Origin: Burkholderia sp. USMB20
GTDB lineage: Bacteria; Pseudomonadota; Gammaproteobacteria; Burkholderiales; Burkholderiaceae
Direction of reading: 5' to 3'
Length of the DNA: 64,000 bases
Assembly (NCBI RefSeq): GCF_000949135.2
Contig: NZ_JTAN02000002.1
Coordinates: forward strand, 227,101-291,100
This document shows positions 19,090-29,597 of the stretch, in pieces. Within the stretch, counting starts at the first letter, position 1, and each line of letters starts with the position of its first letter. Both the position numbers and the translations under genes were made by a program. Under the pieces are notes generated by a model that was given only the letters and a program-made list of their open reading frames with translations, was not told the origin of the DNA and ran no database searches.

Positions 19090-19770
19090 ATGTCCGTCAC
19101 CCAAGCCATCGACAGCGGCGAACTCGTGGCATTCGTCGAGCGCGCCGCGCGCGAATTCGCGCAGGCCGCGCGCGTGCTGAAGGAAACGCGCACGCTGTCC
19201 GCCACCAACACGTTCCAGGCGTTCCAACGCGTGCCGGGCACGGAACTCGTCGTCGCGCTGTCGGCGCCGAGCCCGTGGGCTGCGTCTCAGGAGATCCAGC
19301 CGGTCGTCGTGACGCTCGACGGCGACGTGCTGCACGGCGATGCGCGCGCGGGCGCCAACGGGCCGCGTTATGCGGGCGTATTCCGCGAGGTACCGGAAGT
19401 CGACGTCGTGATTCACGTGCACGGCCCGTACCTCGGCGCGTGGGCGAGCGCGCATCGTCCGCTGCCGATCCGCTATGCGCCGGCCGCGCGCTACACGAGG
19501 GCCCGCGAGATTCCGGTCTACGTCGATCGCCGTCCCGGCGAACCGCGCTTCATCGTCGACACGATCCGGCGCGACCCCGAAGTCCCGGCGATCATCGAGG
19601 CGAACGGCGGCGCGACGTTCTGGGGCAAGTCGATTCTCGACGTGTCGAAGTACATCCTGATCCTCGAGGAAGCCGCGTATTTCCAGGCGCTCGCGGAACC
19701 GCTCGGCGGCTCGCTCGAATTCGGCCCGGGCGCGCTCGAGCAGCAATGGAAGATGACTGGCCTCGCGTGA
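19090..19770 (+). CDS. Class II aldolase/adducin-family protein
   Basis: 226 residues, length of the fold. The zinc ligands of class II aldolases are recognisable as HVHGPY (H109 and H111). The usual N-terminal phosphate-binding part is represented by SATNTFQAFQRVPG, which is weak, so the substrate may not be a sugar phosphate. It is expected to cleave or isomerise a small carbonyl compound in the cytoplasm. The gene has its own sigma-54 promoter and lies next to the sigma-54 activator, so it belongs to the organosulfur regulon, perhaps in processing a desulfurated carbon skeleton. That role is inference. Confidence 0.8.
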   Translation: MSVTQAIDSGELVAFVERAAREFAQAARVLKETRTLSATNTFQAFQRVPGTELVVALSAPSPWAASQEIQPVVVTLDGDVLHGDARAGANGPRYAGVFREVPEVDVVIHVHGPYLGAWASAHRPLPIRYAPAARYTRAREIPVYVDRRPGEPRFIVDTIRRDPEVPAIIEANGGATFWGKSILDVSKYILILEEAAYFQALAEPLGGSLEFGPGALEQQWKMTGLA

Positions 19771-19890
19771 CGCCGCGCCGGGGGCGGCGCAATCCGGCCG
19801 CCGTCATACCGATAGCTCGATGAATTGGTTCCTGGCCGGCGCGCGCCTTGCTATCGTCGAACCTCTCCCGTTCAACACGCCGGTCGTGCC

Positions 19891-21017
<1,127 letters not shown>

Positions 21018-21027
<10 letters not shown>

Positions 21028-21806
21028 TCGCGCCAGCGCAGCGCGCGCTGCGCGATCCGCTCGCATAGCGCACTCATGCCGACGGCCAGCGCCGTCACGC
21101 CCAGCACGCACACCAGCAGCACGTCGGCGCGCGCACCGGCCTGCGCGTTCTGCATCAGGCTGCCGACGCCGGCCCCCGTGTTGAACAGCAGCTCGCTGCT
21201 GGTCGCGGTGATCCACGCGAACGGCACGGCCTGGAGCACGCCCGCGAACAGGTCGGGCAATGCGCCCGGAATCAGCACGTCGCGCCACAAGCCGATCCGG
21301 CTCAGGCGATACGACCGCGCGAGTTCGACGTAGCGCGGATCGACGCGGCGCAGCCCGTCGAAGCTGGCGGTGGTCATCGGGTAGAACGCGGCGAGCGCGA
21401 TGATGAACACCTTCGCGAATTCGCCGGTGCCGGCCCACAGGCTCAGCAGCGGAATCAGTCCGAGCAGCGGCACGTAGCGCAGTGCCTGGAAGGCCGGCTC
21501 GGCGAGCTTGCGCGCGAGTGGAGAACGCGCCATCGACGCACCGAACACGAGCCCGAGCGCGACGCCGACTCCGAGCCCGAGCGTCGTGCGGCGCAGGCTC
21601 GCGCCGAGATCGGTCGCGAGTTCACCGCTGCGTGCGAGTTCGACCAGCGCGGCGCCGACCTGCTGCAACGGCACGAACGCGTATTGATGAGCCGCGTCGC
21701 CGGACGACGCGTATTGCCATGCGGCAACCAGCAGGGCCGGCACGACGAAGCCGCGCGCGCGGCGGCGCAGCGGGGAGAACGAGAAAGCGCGGGTAGCGAA
21801 GGTCAT
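21018..21806 (-). CDS. ABC transporter permease (SsuC/TauC type), second in operon
   Basis: 262 residues with about six hydrophobic segments of the BPD_transp_1 fold. The EAA-loop region DGLRRVDPRYVELARSYRLS, then DVLIPGALPDLFAGV, is the contact site for the ABC ATPase. It lies 22 bases after the other permease, and its end overlaps the sigma-54 activator gene. Together the two permeases would form a heterodimeric inner-membrane channel for an organosulfur compound. No ATPase gene is found nearby. Confidence 0.9.
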
Positions 21807-21828
21807 GCCGAAGCGTATCCAGTCAGGG

Positions 21829-22644
21829 TCAGCGTGCGGGCATCTGCCAGCGCAATGCGTAGCGCTGCACGAGCGCGATCGATCGGTCGAGCGCGAAGCC
21901 GATCAGCCCGATCGCCGCGACGTCGACGAGCACCACGTCGAGCCGCAGCATCTGCCGGGCAAGTTCCATCATCTGGCCGATCCCGCTGTCGGCGCTGAGC
22001 AGTTCGACCGCAACGAGCGCGAGCCACGCGCGCGCCAGCGCGATTCGCACGCCGGTCAGCAGCGGCGGCAGCGCGGCCGGCAGCAGCACGTCGCGCAGCA
22101 GCGCGAAGCGGCCGAGCCCGTAGTGGCGCGCCATCTCGACGAGATCGCGCGGCGCGTCGTGCACGCCCGTGTATGCGGCCAGCGCAACCGGGAAGAACAC
22201 GGCCTTGCCGACCACGACGAGCTTCAGCGGTTCGTCGACGCCGATCAGCAGGATCAGCAGCGGAATCAGCGTGAGCGTCGGCACCTGCCGCAGCAGGTCG
22301 AACGTCGGCCGCAGATAGTCGGAGAACAGCCGGCTGCGCGCAAGCAGGATGCCGAACGCGGCGCCGCCCGTCGCGCCGATCGCGAAGCCGAGCGCGAGGC
22401 GATGCAGCGTGATCAGCAGGTTGTCGCGCAGCTCGCCGGTGTCGAGCAGCGTGCGCAGCGTCGCCGCGAGGCGTTCGGGCGGTACGACGAGCTGCGGCGG
22501 AAACCAGCGCTGCGCGCTCGCGAGCCACCACAGCGCGGCGAACGCGACGGGCGTGATCCACCACAGCGCATGTTCGCCGAGCCGCGCGATGCCGGGCAGG
22601 CGGATGGCGCGCAAGCCGTTCGGCGCGAGGGCGCGCATCGGCAT
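21829..22644 (-). CDS. ABC transporter permease (SsuC/TauC type), first in operon
   Basis: 271 residues from ATG 22644, which overlaps the stop of the substrate-binding protein gene by one base. It has about six membrane segments. The EAA-like loop is APRDLVEMARHYGLGRFALL, with DVLLPAALPPLLTGVRIAL after it. It belongs with SsuC/TauC-like sulfonate permeases and pairs with the permease at 21018. Confidence 0.92.
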   Translation of the reverse strand: MPMRALAPNGLRAIRLPGIARLGEHALWWITPVAFAALWWLASAQRWFPPQLVVPPERLAATLRTLLDTGELRDNLLITLHRLALGFAIGATGGAAFGILLARSRLFSDYLRPTFDLLRQVPTLTLIPLLILLIGVDEPLKLVVVGKAVFFPVALAAYTGVHDAPRDLVEMARHYGLGRFALLRDVLLPAALPPLLTGVRIALARAWLALVAVELLSADSGIGQMMELARQMLRLDVVLVDVAAIGLIGFALDRSIALVQRYALRWQMPAR

Positions 22645-23750
22645 CAGCGGCTCGCGACGCGCGCGGCGTCGGCGCGCCAGTAGCCGTCGAGGCCGAGCTG
22701 CTTGAGCGCGGTCGACACGAAGGTCGGCGCGAGCAGCGCGTTCACGTCGACCGGCACGGAAGTCAGGCCGGCCTGGCGGCTGTATGCGATCACGTCGCGA
22801 TAGTGGCCGGTGAGCGCCGGCGTGAAGAGCGGCGTCCATTGCTCCTTCCACGGCGTCGCTTCGTCCGCGTATTCGCGGCGGACGATGCTTTCCGGCTGGC
22901 CGGACGCGCTCAGGATCTTCACGTACGCGTCGCGGTTCTGCGGCTGCGAGATCCAGTGCGCGGCACGGACGTAGGCCGTCGCGACGAGCTGCGTGATGTC
23001 GGGGTAGCGCCGCACGAAATCGTCGGACGCCCACAGTTCCGCGCGCATCTTCCAGTCGTCGGGCGCGGTCTTGGTCGACCAGATGATCTTGCCGACCTGC
23101 TTGTCGACGAGCGAATACGCGTCGGACAGCGTGAACAAGCCGTCGACGCGGCCGGCCGCGACGGCCGCCGCGCCGGCCTGCGGATCGAGGTTGTAGATCT
23201 TGAAGTCGGACAGCTTCAGCCCGTTCTCGGCGAGCAGCTTGCCGAACGTGACTTCCCACGGCCGGCCGCGGTTGAGCGCGATGCGCTTGCCCTTGAGGTC
23301 GACGATCGATTTCGCGGTCGAGCCGGCCGGTACGACGAGATACGTGTTGCTGCCGACGCCGCCGGGCACGATCAGGCGCGTGTGCGTGCCCGATGCGTTG
23401 ACGACGACCGACGGCAAATCGCCGTAGCCGGCGAAATCGATGCTGCCGTTCGTGAATGCCTCGTTGACGAGCGTGCCGACCGCCGCGGTCGACACGGGCA
23501 CCCATTGCAGCTTCACGTGCCGTGCCGCCAGCGCTTTCTCGAGCGACTTGTCGGCGTCGATCAGTGCGGAGGCACCCGCGTATTGCGTCTTGCCGCCGCT
23601 CGAATACGCGACGACGGCGATGCGCACGACCTTGGGGGCGTCTTCCGCATGCGCGGCCGGTGCCACGAGCGCCGCCGCGGCCAGCGGCAGCGCGGCGAGC
23701 AGCGCGCGTAGCGGGCGGCGCAGCGAAGCGAGGGAGAGCGTGTGTTTCAT
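22644..23750 (-). CDS. Periplasmic substrate-binding protein, sulfonate/nitrate ABC type
   Basis: 368 residues with a signal peptide cleaved after AHA (about residue 35). The mature sequence is SsuA/TauA-like: VVRIAVVAYSSGGK, TNGSIDFAGYGDLPSVVVNA, SIVDLKGKRIALNRGRPWEV and GRVDGLFTLSDAYSL. It captures the ligand in the periplasm for the two permeases downstream. It is the second gene of a four-gene minus-strand operon. The exact ligand is unknown; sulfonate, sulfone or an aromatic sulfur compound is favoured by context. Confidence 0.9.
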   Translation of the reverse strand: MKHTLSLASLRRPLRALLAALPLAAAALVAPAAHAEDAPKVVRIAVVAYSSGGKTQYAGASALIDADKSLEKALAARHVKLQWVPVSTAAVGTLVNEAFTNGSIDFAGYGDLPSVVVNASGTHTRLIVPGGVGSNTYLVVPAGSTAKSIVDLKGKRIALNRGRPWEVTFGKLLAENGLKLSDFKIYNLDPQAGAAAVAAGRVDGLFTLSDAYSLVDKQVGKIIWSTKTAPDDWKMRAELWASDDFVRRYPDITQLVATAYVRAAHWISQPQNRDAYVKILSASGQPESIVRREYADEATPWKEQWTPLFTPALTGHYRDVIAYSRQAGLTSVPVDVNALLAPTFVSTALKQLGLDGYWRADAARVASR

Positions 23751-23781
23751 GATGGTCCCGGACAGTGAACGGTAAAGGGGC

Positions 23782-24858
23782 TCATGCGCGCTTCTGCAGC
23801 GACGGCCGCAGCACGTCGGCGAGCGGGCGCGGGTCGATCCAGTCGGCGACATCGAAGTCCGCTTCCAGAAAGCCGTGGGCATGCAGGAACGTCTTGAACT
23901 CGTCGAGCGCGGCGATCGATTCGTCGTCGAGATTGACGCCGAGATGGCGGTGCAGCTGGTTGCCGTACGCGGCGCGAACCCAGTCAATCGACGACGCGGT
24001 TTCGCCGGCCACGTAGTGCGCGGTTTCGTCGGGATGCGCGCTCGCCCATTCGCCGGCGGCGACCACGAGCTTCAGGAAGCCGGCGACGATGTCCGGATGG
24101 TTCGCGAGCACGTCCGCGTTGACGGTCAGCGGGCGCGGCGTGCCGTTGTTGTTGCGGATCGAGCGCTCCGGATGGAAGCCGATGTCGATCACGACGTGCG
24201 CGCCGATCAGCTGCGCGATCTCGAGGCCCGTCGAGCCTTTCACGTAGATCGCGTCGACTTCGCCGCGCAGCAGCGCGCCGGCTTCGGCCGCATAGAGCGC
24301 GCGGCTCGAGAAGCCTTGCGGCGACGCGAACAGGTTCGCCGCGCGCGCCGGCCCGACTGCCTGCAGCGTGCGTGCGCGCACGTCGACGAGTTCGACATCG
24401 CGCGTGGTCAATCCGTCGAGGCTCAGCGCATTGACGAAGCCGCGCAGCGCCGACGCGCGAAAGATGTCGATGCGATCGTCGGGGCGGCTCGGAATCGCGA
24501 TCCGGCGCCCGCGCAACGCCTTCACGGAGCGGATGCCCGACTCGGGGCGCGCGAGGATCAGCTGCGATTCGTCGACCCACGACAACCCAATCACGCGCGT
24601 ATTCGCGTCGTTCGAGCGCGCCCACATCGCGGGGATGCTGCCGCCCTGGCGAAACGACTGCGCGAGCGTGTGGTCGCTGATCGACGACACGTCGTGCCGC
24701 GTGGCGCCGCGCGGCGAGCGGATCGCGACGCCGTCGGCTGACGTCTCGCCGTTGAGCCAGCCGAGATGCACGGCGATGCCGAGCGGCGTCGGTACCGGCG
24801 ATCGGGCGTACCAGAACGTCTGCTGCTTGTCCGATGACGAATCGGGCCTGTCTGTCAT
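23782..24858 (-). CDS. DszB-like protein with Ser replacing the catalytic Cys
   Basis: 358 residues, no signal peptide. Homologous along its whole length to the two proteins at 26513 and 29598 and, by pattern, to DszB (2'-hydroxybiphenyl-2-sulfinate desulfinase) and its periplasmic-binding-protein fold. Here the active-site motif is WYARSPVPTPLG with Ser20 where DszB has Cys27. His63 and Arg70 (SFRQGGSIPA) remain. It may therefore be a binding protein, a sensor or an inactive partner, not a desulfinase. First gene of the minus-strand operon, 69 bases from a sigma-54 promoter. Confidence 0.8.
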   Translation of the reverse strand: MTDRPDSSSDKQQTFWYARSPVPTPLGIAVHLGWLNGETSADGVAIRSPRGATRHDVSSISDHTLAQSFRQGGSIPAMWARSNDANTRVIGLSWVDESQLILARPESGIRSVKALRGRRIAIPSRPDDRIDIFRASALRGFVNALSLDGLTTRDVELVDVRARTLQAVGPARAANLFASPQGFSSRALYAAEAGALLRGEVDAIYVKGSTGLEIAQLIGAHVVIDIGFHPERSIRNNNGTPRPLTVNADVLANHPDIVAGFLKLVVAAGEWASAHPDETAHYVAGETASSIDWVRAAYGNQLHRHLGVNLDDESIAALDEFKTFLHAHGFLEADFDVADWIDPRPLADVLRPSLQKRA

Positions 24859-24926
24859 GTGTGAGATTCCCCTGTCTGGGTAAGCGTGGTCGAGGCGCGG
24901 TGTCGCACGCGCGGGCCGTTCCACAT

Positions 24927-24942
24927 TGCAAGTTCCGGGCCA
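24927..24942 (-). promoter_or_regulatory. Sigma-54 promoter of the ABC/DszB-like operon
   Basis: Minus strand TGGCCCGGAACTTGCA: GG (24941-24940) and GC (24929-24928) are 10 bases apart, and TTGCA is consensus for the -12 half. It lies 69 bases before ATG 24858 and about 75-120 bases from the paired activator sites. Confidence 0.75.
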
Positions 24943-25017
24943 GTGAACGGAAACGGCCGTGCGGCAAGCGCAGCGGGCATCGCGCGCGATGCGCCGCGCG
25001 TCGGCCCGCGCATCGCC

Positions 25018-25063
25018 TGTTGCGTGAGCAACAGTCGCATCGAGCGCTGTTGCGCATGCAGCA
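25018..25063. promoter_or_regulatory. Tandem upstream activator sites between divergent sigma-54 promoters
   Basis: Site 1 is TGTTGC-GTGA-GCAACA (25018-25033), a perfect inverted repeat. Site 2 is TGTTGC-GCAT-GCAGCA (25048-25063), with one mismatch. They are 30 bases apart, close to three helical turns, so both lie on the same DNA face. They are shared by the promoters at 24927 (minus) and 25213 (plus). Confidence 0.8.
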
Positions 25064-25212
25064 CCGGTGCGGCCGGTGCAGCAGCACCGCGCCGGCTCGT
25101 GTTCGCGATGCCGGCAACCTCGGGCGCGTTCCTGCCGTTTGCCGCCGACGCCCGGCCCGCAAGGCGTCGCGCGCGCTCGTCGGTCGCTTCGCAGGTCGGC
25201 GAGCGCGCGCGT

Positions 25213-25228
25213 TGGCACACCGCGTGCT
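25213..25228 (+). promoter_or_regulatory. Sigma-54 promoter of the SsuD-like/TonB operon
   Basis: TTGGCACACCGCGTGCTT: GG (25214-25215) and GC (25226-25227) separated by 10 bases, with consensus TGGCAC. It is 71 bases before ATG 25299. Confidence 0.78.
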
Positions 25229-25298
25229 TAACAGCGCTGCATACGCGCGGCACGCCGGTGCCGCACGCAATCCGAACGGGCCGACAAGGAGAATCCCG

Positions 25299-26468
25299 AT
25301 GGCTGTTGAATTTCTGTGGCGCCTGCCGATGCACGGCGACGGCCGGCGCGCACACGACCTGCATACGCGCGGCGAATGGAACCGCCAGCGCGCATCGCGC
25401 GTTGCGCCCAAAGTCGACGACGACGATTTCGGCTACATCGACTACCTGTCGCAAGTCGCGCGTGCGGCCGATATCGCCGGCTTCCACGGCGCGCTGATTC
25501 CGATCTTCCGCTTTACCGAGGAGCCGTGGGTCGTCGCGGCCGCGCTGGCGCGCGAGACGCGCCGCCTGCGACTGCTGATCGCGCTGCAGCCGCATTTCGT
25601 GCATCCCGTCTATGCGGCGCAGATGGCCGCGAGCCTGCAGCGGATCAGCCGCGGCCGCGTCGAGTGGAACGTCGTCACGGGCGGCGGCGGTCCCGACCAG
25701 CGCGCGTACGGCGACTTCATCGATCACGACAGCCGCTATGCGCGCACCGACGAATTTCTCGACGTCGTGAAGGGCGTCGCGGCCGGCGCGCCGTTCACGT
25801 TCGACGGCCGCTTCTATCGCGTCGAAGCCGGCGGGCTGCTGCCGCCGCTGAGCGGCCAGACGCCGCCGCGGATCTATCTGGCCGGCGCGAGCGATGCCGC
25901 GCTCGCGGTGGCCGCGAAGCACGGCGACGTGCACCTGAGCTGGGGCGAGCCGCTCGCGAAGCAGAAGGAGGTGATCGATGCGGCGCGCCGCGCGCTCGAC
26001 CGCCAGAACGCCGAGCGCGACCTGCGCTTCGGCATGCGCATCGACATCCTGGCGCGCGAGACCGAGGAGCAGGCGTGGGCCGAACTGCGGCAGATGTTCG
26101 CGACCGTGAGTGCGTCGACGCACAACGGCTTCGGCGGGCGCGGCGAGTCGGAATCGGTCGGCGCGAAACGTCAGTTCGCGCTGCACCAGGGCAACACGCA
26201 GCACTTCGACGACCTGATCGTCGGCCCGAACCTGTGGGCCGGGATGTCGCAGATCCGCGGCGGCCCCGGTTGCGTGATCGTCGGCAGCCACGAGCAGGTA
26301 GCCGAGCGGCTGGCGGAATACGTCGACATCGGCGTCTCGACGTTCATTCTCGCGAGCAACCCGCATCTCGAAGAGGCGTACCGCGTGGGCGAGGAAGTGC
26401 TGCCGCTCGTCGACGGCACGCTGAACGCACGCGGCACGCAGGCGACGCTGCGCGTGGCCGGTGCCTGA
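25299..26468 (+). CDS. SsuD-like flavin-dependent alkanesulfonate-type monooxygenase
   Basis: 389 residues; AAGGAG (25286-25291) sits 7 bases before ATG 25299. The luciferase-like TIM barrel resembles SsuD closely: FLWRLPMHGDGRRAHD at the N-terminus, NVVTGGGGPDQRAYGDFIDH and HGDVHLSWGEPLAKQKEV in the middle, then ALHQGNTQHFDDLIVGPNLW and FILASNPHLEEAYRVGEEVL at the C-terminus. With FMNH2 from a reductase it would oxidise a C-S compound and release sulfite or a sulfinate. No flavin reductase gene is nearby, so one must act in trans. First gene of an operon that continues to 31888. Confidence 0.88.
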   Translation: MAVEFLWRLPMHGDGRRAHDLHTRGEWNRQRASRVAPKVDDDDFGYIDYLSQVARAADIAGFHGALIPIFRFTEEPWVVAAALARETRRLRLLIALQPHFVHPVYAAQMAASLQRISRGRVEWNVVTGGGGPDQRAYGDFIDHDSRYARTDEFLDVVKGVAAGAPFTFDGRFYRVEAGGLLPPLSGQTPPRIYLAGASDAALAVAAKHGDVHLSWGEPLAKQKEVIDAARRALDRQNAERDLRFGMRIDILARETEEQAWAELRQMFATVSASTHNGFGGRGESESVGAKRQFALHQGNTQHFDDLIVGPNLWAGMSQIRGGPGCVIVGSHEQVAERLAEYVDIGVSTFILASNPHLEEAYRVGEEVLPLVDGTLNARGTQATLRVAGA

Positions 26469-26512
26469 GCGCGGCGGCAGGCCTGCACATTCAAACGACA
26501 AGGACACTCACC

Positions 26513-27559
26513 ATGACGACACTCGCTGCGCAGGCCACGGCTTGCGACGCACTCTGGTACACGCGCTGCCCGGTGCCGACCGCGCTCGGCATCGCCGTGC
26601 ATCGCGGCTGGTTCGACGAGGAGTTCGGGCCGGACGGCATCGCGCTGCACTCGCTGCAGGAGACGGCCGACGCCGACAAGCGCGAATCGCATTTCGATCA
26701 CAGCCTGCCGCACTCGTTCCGGCAGGGCGGCAACATTCCCGCGCTGTGGGCGCGGGCTCGCGGCGCCGATACGCGCGTGATCGGCCTGTCGTGGACCAAC
26801 GAATTCCAGGCGATCGTCACGCTGCCCGAACGCGGCATCCGCACCGCGCGCGATCTGCGCGGCCGGCGGCTCGGGTTGCCGCGCCATCCGATCAGCATCG
26901 ACTTCTGGCGCGCGGCCGCGTTGAAGGGGTTCCTGAGCGCGCTCGAGCTGGAAGGGCTCGGCCACGGCGACGCCGAATGGGTCGACCTGCCCGACACGCA
27001 CGAGCGCCGCACCGGGCCCGCGTCGTTCACGCGCGGCCCGCACGAGTACGGGCTCGAGATCGCGGCACTCGTGCGCGGCGAGGTCGACGCGGTGTTCGTG
27101 AAAGGTGTCGAAGGGCTCGAAACCGTACACCTGATCGACGCGCAGGTCGTCATCGATCTCGGCGCGCACCCCGATCCGCTGGTGCGGATCGGCAACGGCA
27201 CGCCGCGCACGCTGACCGTCGATCGCGCATTGATCGATGCGCGCCCCGATCTCGTGAGCCGCTTCCTGTCGGTCGTGGTCGGCGCGGGCGACTGGGCCGC
27301 GCGCCATCCGGCGGAGACGGTCGCCTATATCGGCCGCGAAACGCGCGCGTCCGACGAGTGGGTGCGCTACGCGTACGGCGCGGACGTGCACCGGCATCTG
27401 GAAACGGGGCTCGCGCCGACGTCGATCGACGGACTGGTCGCGTTCAAGGATTTCCTCGTCGAATGGGGCTTTCTCGAACGCGATTTCGATGCGCGCGCAT
27501 GGATCGATCCGGCGCCGTTCACGCAGATCGACCGGCATCGCCATGCGTGGGTCGCGTAG
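26513..27559 (+). CDS. DszB-like sulfinate desulfinase, copy with Cys
   Basis: 348 residues, no signal peptide, so cytoplasmic despite its SsuA/THI5-like fold. WYTRCPVPTALG places Cys19 at the position of DszB Cys27. SHFDHSLPHSFRQGGNIPAL supplies His60/63, Arg70 and the Gly-Gly turn that in DszB shape the sulfinate site. Later stretches DLRGRRLGLP, RGEVDAVFVKGVEGLETVHL and VIDLGAHPDPLVRIGNGTPR run parallel to the paralogues. Predicted reaction: hydrolysis of an aryl or alkyl sulfinate to sulfite. It follows the monooxygenase directly, which could supply the sulfinate. Confidence 0.78.
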   Translation: MTTLAAQATACDALWYTRCPVPTALGIAVHRGWFDEEFGPDGIALHSLQETADADKRESHFDHSLPHSFRQGGNIPALWARARGADTRVIGLSWTNEFQAIVTLPERGIRTARDLRGRRLGLPRHPISIDFWRAAALKGFLSALELEGLGHGDAEWVDLPDTHERRTGPASFTRGPHEYGLEIAALVRGEVDAVFVKGVEGLETVHLIDAQVVIDLGAHPDPLVRIGNGTPRTLTVDRALIDARPDLVSRFLSVVVGAGDWAARHPAETVAYIGRETRASDEWVRYAYGADVHRHLETGLAPTSIDGLVAFKDFLVEWGFLERDFDARAWIDPAPFTQIDRHRHAWVA

Positions 27560-27592
27560 CGCGCCGCGGCGCGTCATTGCAAGGAGCCGAAT

Positions 27593-28395
27593 ATGACAGG
27601 ACTGCTGATCGAATACGGCGTGCCGACGGCGCGCCGGCACGCGGCGCGCACGGCCGCCGCGGTTGCGGTGCCTGCGACACGGCTGTCGCCGGCGGTGCCG
27701 CCTGCGCGCAAGGACGTGCGGCCCGCGCAGCCGGGCGGTTGGCGCGGCGCGGGCGCGATTGCGCTCGCCGTCGCGGCGCTGCACGCGGGCATCGCGCTAT
27801 TGGCGGCGCGTGCGCCCGCCGAGCCGCGCGTGCAACCGCCGAGGCCGCTGCCGATGACGGTCGAGTTGACGCGGCCGCCCGACCGTTTCCGCAGGCCGCA
27901 CATCCGCCGCCGCCGGTCGTGCCGCCGAAGCCGTTGAAGCAGGCGCCGACCCCGCCGAAGCCGCGCGTGGCCGTTGCGCATCAGGCGCCCGCTCTGGCTG
28001 TCGTGCCGCCGGTGGCTCGCGACGCATCGACTGCTGCACCGGCACAGGTCGCCGCAGCGCCTGCCATCCCGAACCCGGCGCCCGTCCCCGCCGCGCCGGC
28101 CGCACCGGTGCGCGAATCCGCGCCGATCGGCGACGCGGCGTACCTGCGCAACCCGGCACCCGACTATCCGGCGTTCGCGCAGGACCAGGGCTGGGAGGGG
28201 CGCGTCGTGCTGCGCGTGCACGTGCTCGCGAACGGCACGCCCGATTCCGTCGAGGTCCGCACGAGCAGCGGCCGCCGCGTGCTCGACAACGCGGCGGTGG
28301 CCGCCGTGAAGCGCTGGACGTTCGTGCCCGCGAAGCGCGGCGACGAAGCGGTCGACGGCTGGGTCAACGTGCCGATCGATTTCAAGCTGGGCTGA
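27593..28395 (+). CDS. TonB energy-transducing protein, interrupted by a frameshift
   Basis: From ATG 27593 (AAGGAG 6 bases upstream) the frame gives a membrane anchor GAIALAVAALHAGIALLAAR (about residues 53-72) and VELTRPPD, then runs off. One base later the other frame continues the expected Pro-rich periplasmic spacer (HPPPPVVPPKPLKQAPTPPK) and the C-terminal TonB domain (AYLRNPAPDYPAFAQDQGWE, GRVVLRVHVLANGTPDSVEV, VKRWTFVPAKRGDE). The shift is at about 27883, as if GACCCG had become GACCG. With that base restored the protein is about 267 residues. The exbB and exbD genes follow directly. Confidence 0.85.
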
Positions 28396-28437
28396 CCCGA
28401 CGGGCGGCTCGCCACATTTTTCAAGGAACTCACATCA

Positions 28438-29153
28438 TGACCGGTATCCCGACCACCTTCATCGTCCAGGGCGCGCTCTGGCTGCTCGTCGTCTTCTCCG
28501 TCGTCACGTGGACGCTGATCGTCGTCAAGGCAATCCAGAGCCTGCGATCGAGCGCGCGCAACCGGCGTTACGTCAGTGCATTCTGGGCCGCGAACAGCTT
28601 CCACGACGCGGCCGCGCTCGACGGCGCGAACAGCCCGGTCGGCGAACTCGCCGCGACGGGCTTCGACGCGCTGCGGCGTGCCGACGAGAGCAGCGCGCAC
28701 GATCTGGAACACAGCTGGAGCCGCCACGACCTGCTCGAACGCCATCTGCGCCAGCAGATCCACAATGCGCGCCGACGCGAGGAAGCGGGGCTCGCCGTGC
28801 TCGCGTCGATCGGCAGCACCGCGCCGTTCGTCGGCCTGTTCGGCACCGTGTTCGGCATCATCCATGCGCTGACCGCGATCACGCACAGCGCGTCGGCGAG
28901 CATCGACGTCGTTGCCGGGCCGATCGGCGAGGCGCTCGTCGCGACCGGGATCGGCATCGCGGTCGCCGTGCCGGCCGTGCTCGCGTACAACTTCTTCGTG
29001 CGTCGCGTGAAGGCCGCGTCGGCCGACCTCGATGCGTTCGCAACCGACTTCGTCACGCTCGCGCAGAAGGCCGGCTTCCGCGTGCCGGCCGCCGCGCCTG
29101 CTGCCGCGCCGGCACGCCGTTCCGACGACACCCGCCAGGAGGCGTTCGCATAA
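28438..29153 (+). CDS. exbB: ExbB/TolQ-type proton channel subunit
   Basis: 238 residues. First membrane segment IVQGALWLLVVFSVVTWTLI (9-28), a cytoplasmic helical part, then two segments around LAVLASIGSTAPFVGLFGTV and ALVATGIGIAVAVPAVLAYN. GSTAPFVGLFGTVFGII is the family signature. It pairs with ExbD to energise TonB with the proton-motive force. AAGGA precedes the ATG at 28438. Its stop overlaps the exbD start (TAATG). Confidence 0.95.
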
Positions 29154-29563
29154 TGGCCTTCTCGTCCTCTTCCGACAACGACGACGTGCTCAGCGAAATC
29201 AACATCACGCCGCTCGTCGACGTGATGCTCGTGCTGCTCGTCGCCTTCATCGTCACCGCGCCGCTGCTCAACAACGCGGTGCACGTGAATCTCCCGAATA
29301 CCGTCGCTACCGCGCCGGCCGACCGCAAGCCGAACGTTACCGTGAGCGTCGACGCCAAGGGCATCGTGTATCTCGACAAGCGCGCGGTCGCGCTCGACAC
29401 GGTGCCGGCCGAACTGGCCGCGCTGAAGGCCGGCCGCCCCGACGTCGCGCTCGACCTGCAGGCCGACGAGCACGTGCCGTACGGCATCGTCGCGAAGCTG
29501 ATGGCCGCGATCGAGCGCGCGGGCATCACGCGGCTGTCGGTGCTCACCGCGCCGCGCGGCTGA
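29153..29563 (+). CDS. exbD: ExbD/TolR-type subunit
   Basis: 136 residues. Short cytoplasmic tail, one membrane helix with the proton-relay Asp (D23 in ITPLVDVMLVLLVAFIV), then a periplasmic domain (NVTVSVDAKGIVYLDKRAV, ending RAGITRLSVLTAP). The start codon overlaps the exbB stop by one base, with GGAGG upstream. Together with the preceding two genes it forms a complete private TonB motor. Confidence 0.95.
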   Translation: MAFSSSSDNDDVLSEINITPLVDVMLVLLVAFIVTAPLLNNAVHVNLPNTVATAPADRKPNVTVSVDAKGIVYLDKRAVALDTVPAELAALKAGRPDVALDLQADEHVPYGIVAKLMAAIERAGITRLSVLTAPRG

Positions 29564-29597
29564 CGCGCCTTTCAAGACTTCCTTTGCGAACGCATCC

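Noticed and set aside
19820-19890. Sigma-54 promoter for the activator gene itself
   Set aside because: The region has GG and GC pairs, but none with 10-base spacing and a TGGCA/TTGC context; the GC-rich sequence makes partial matches meaningless.
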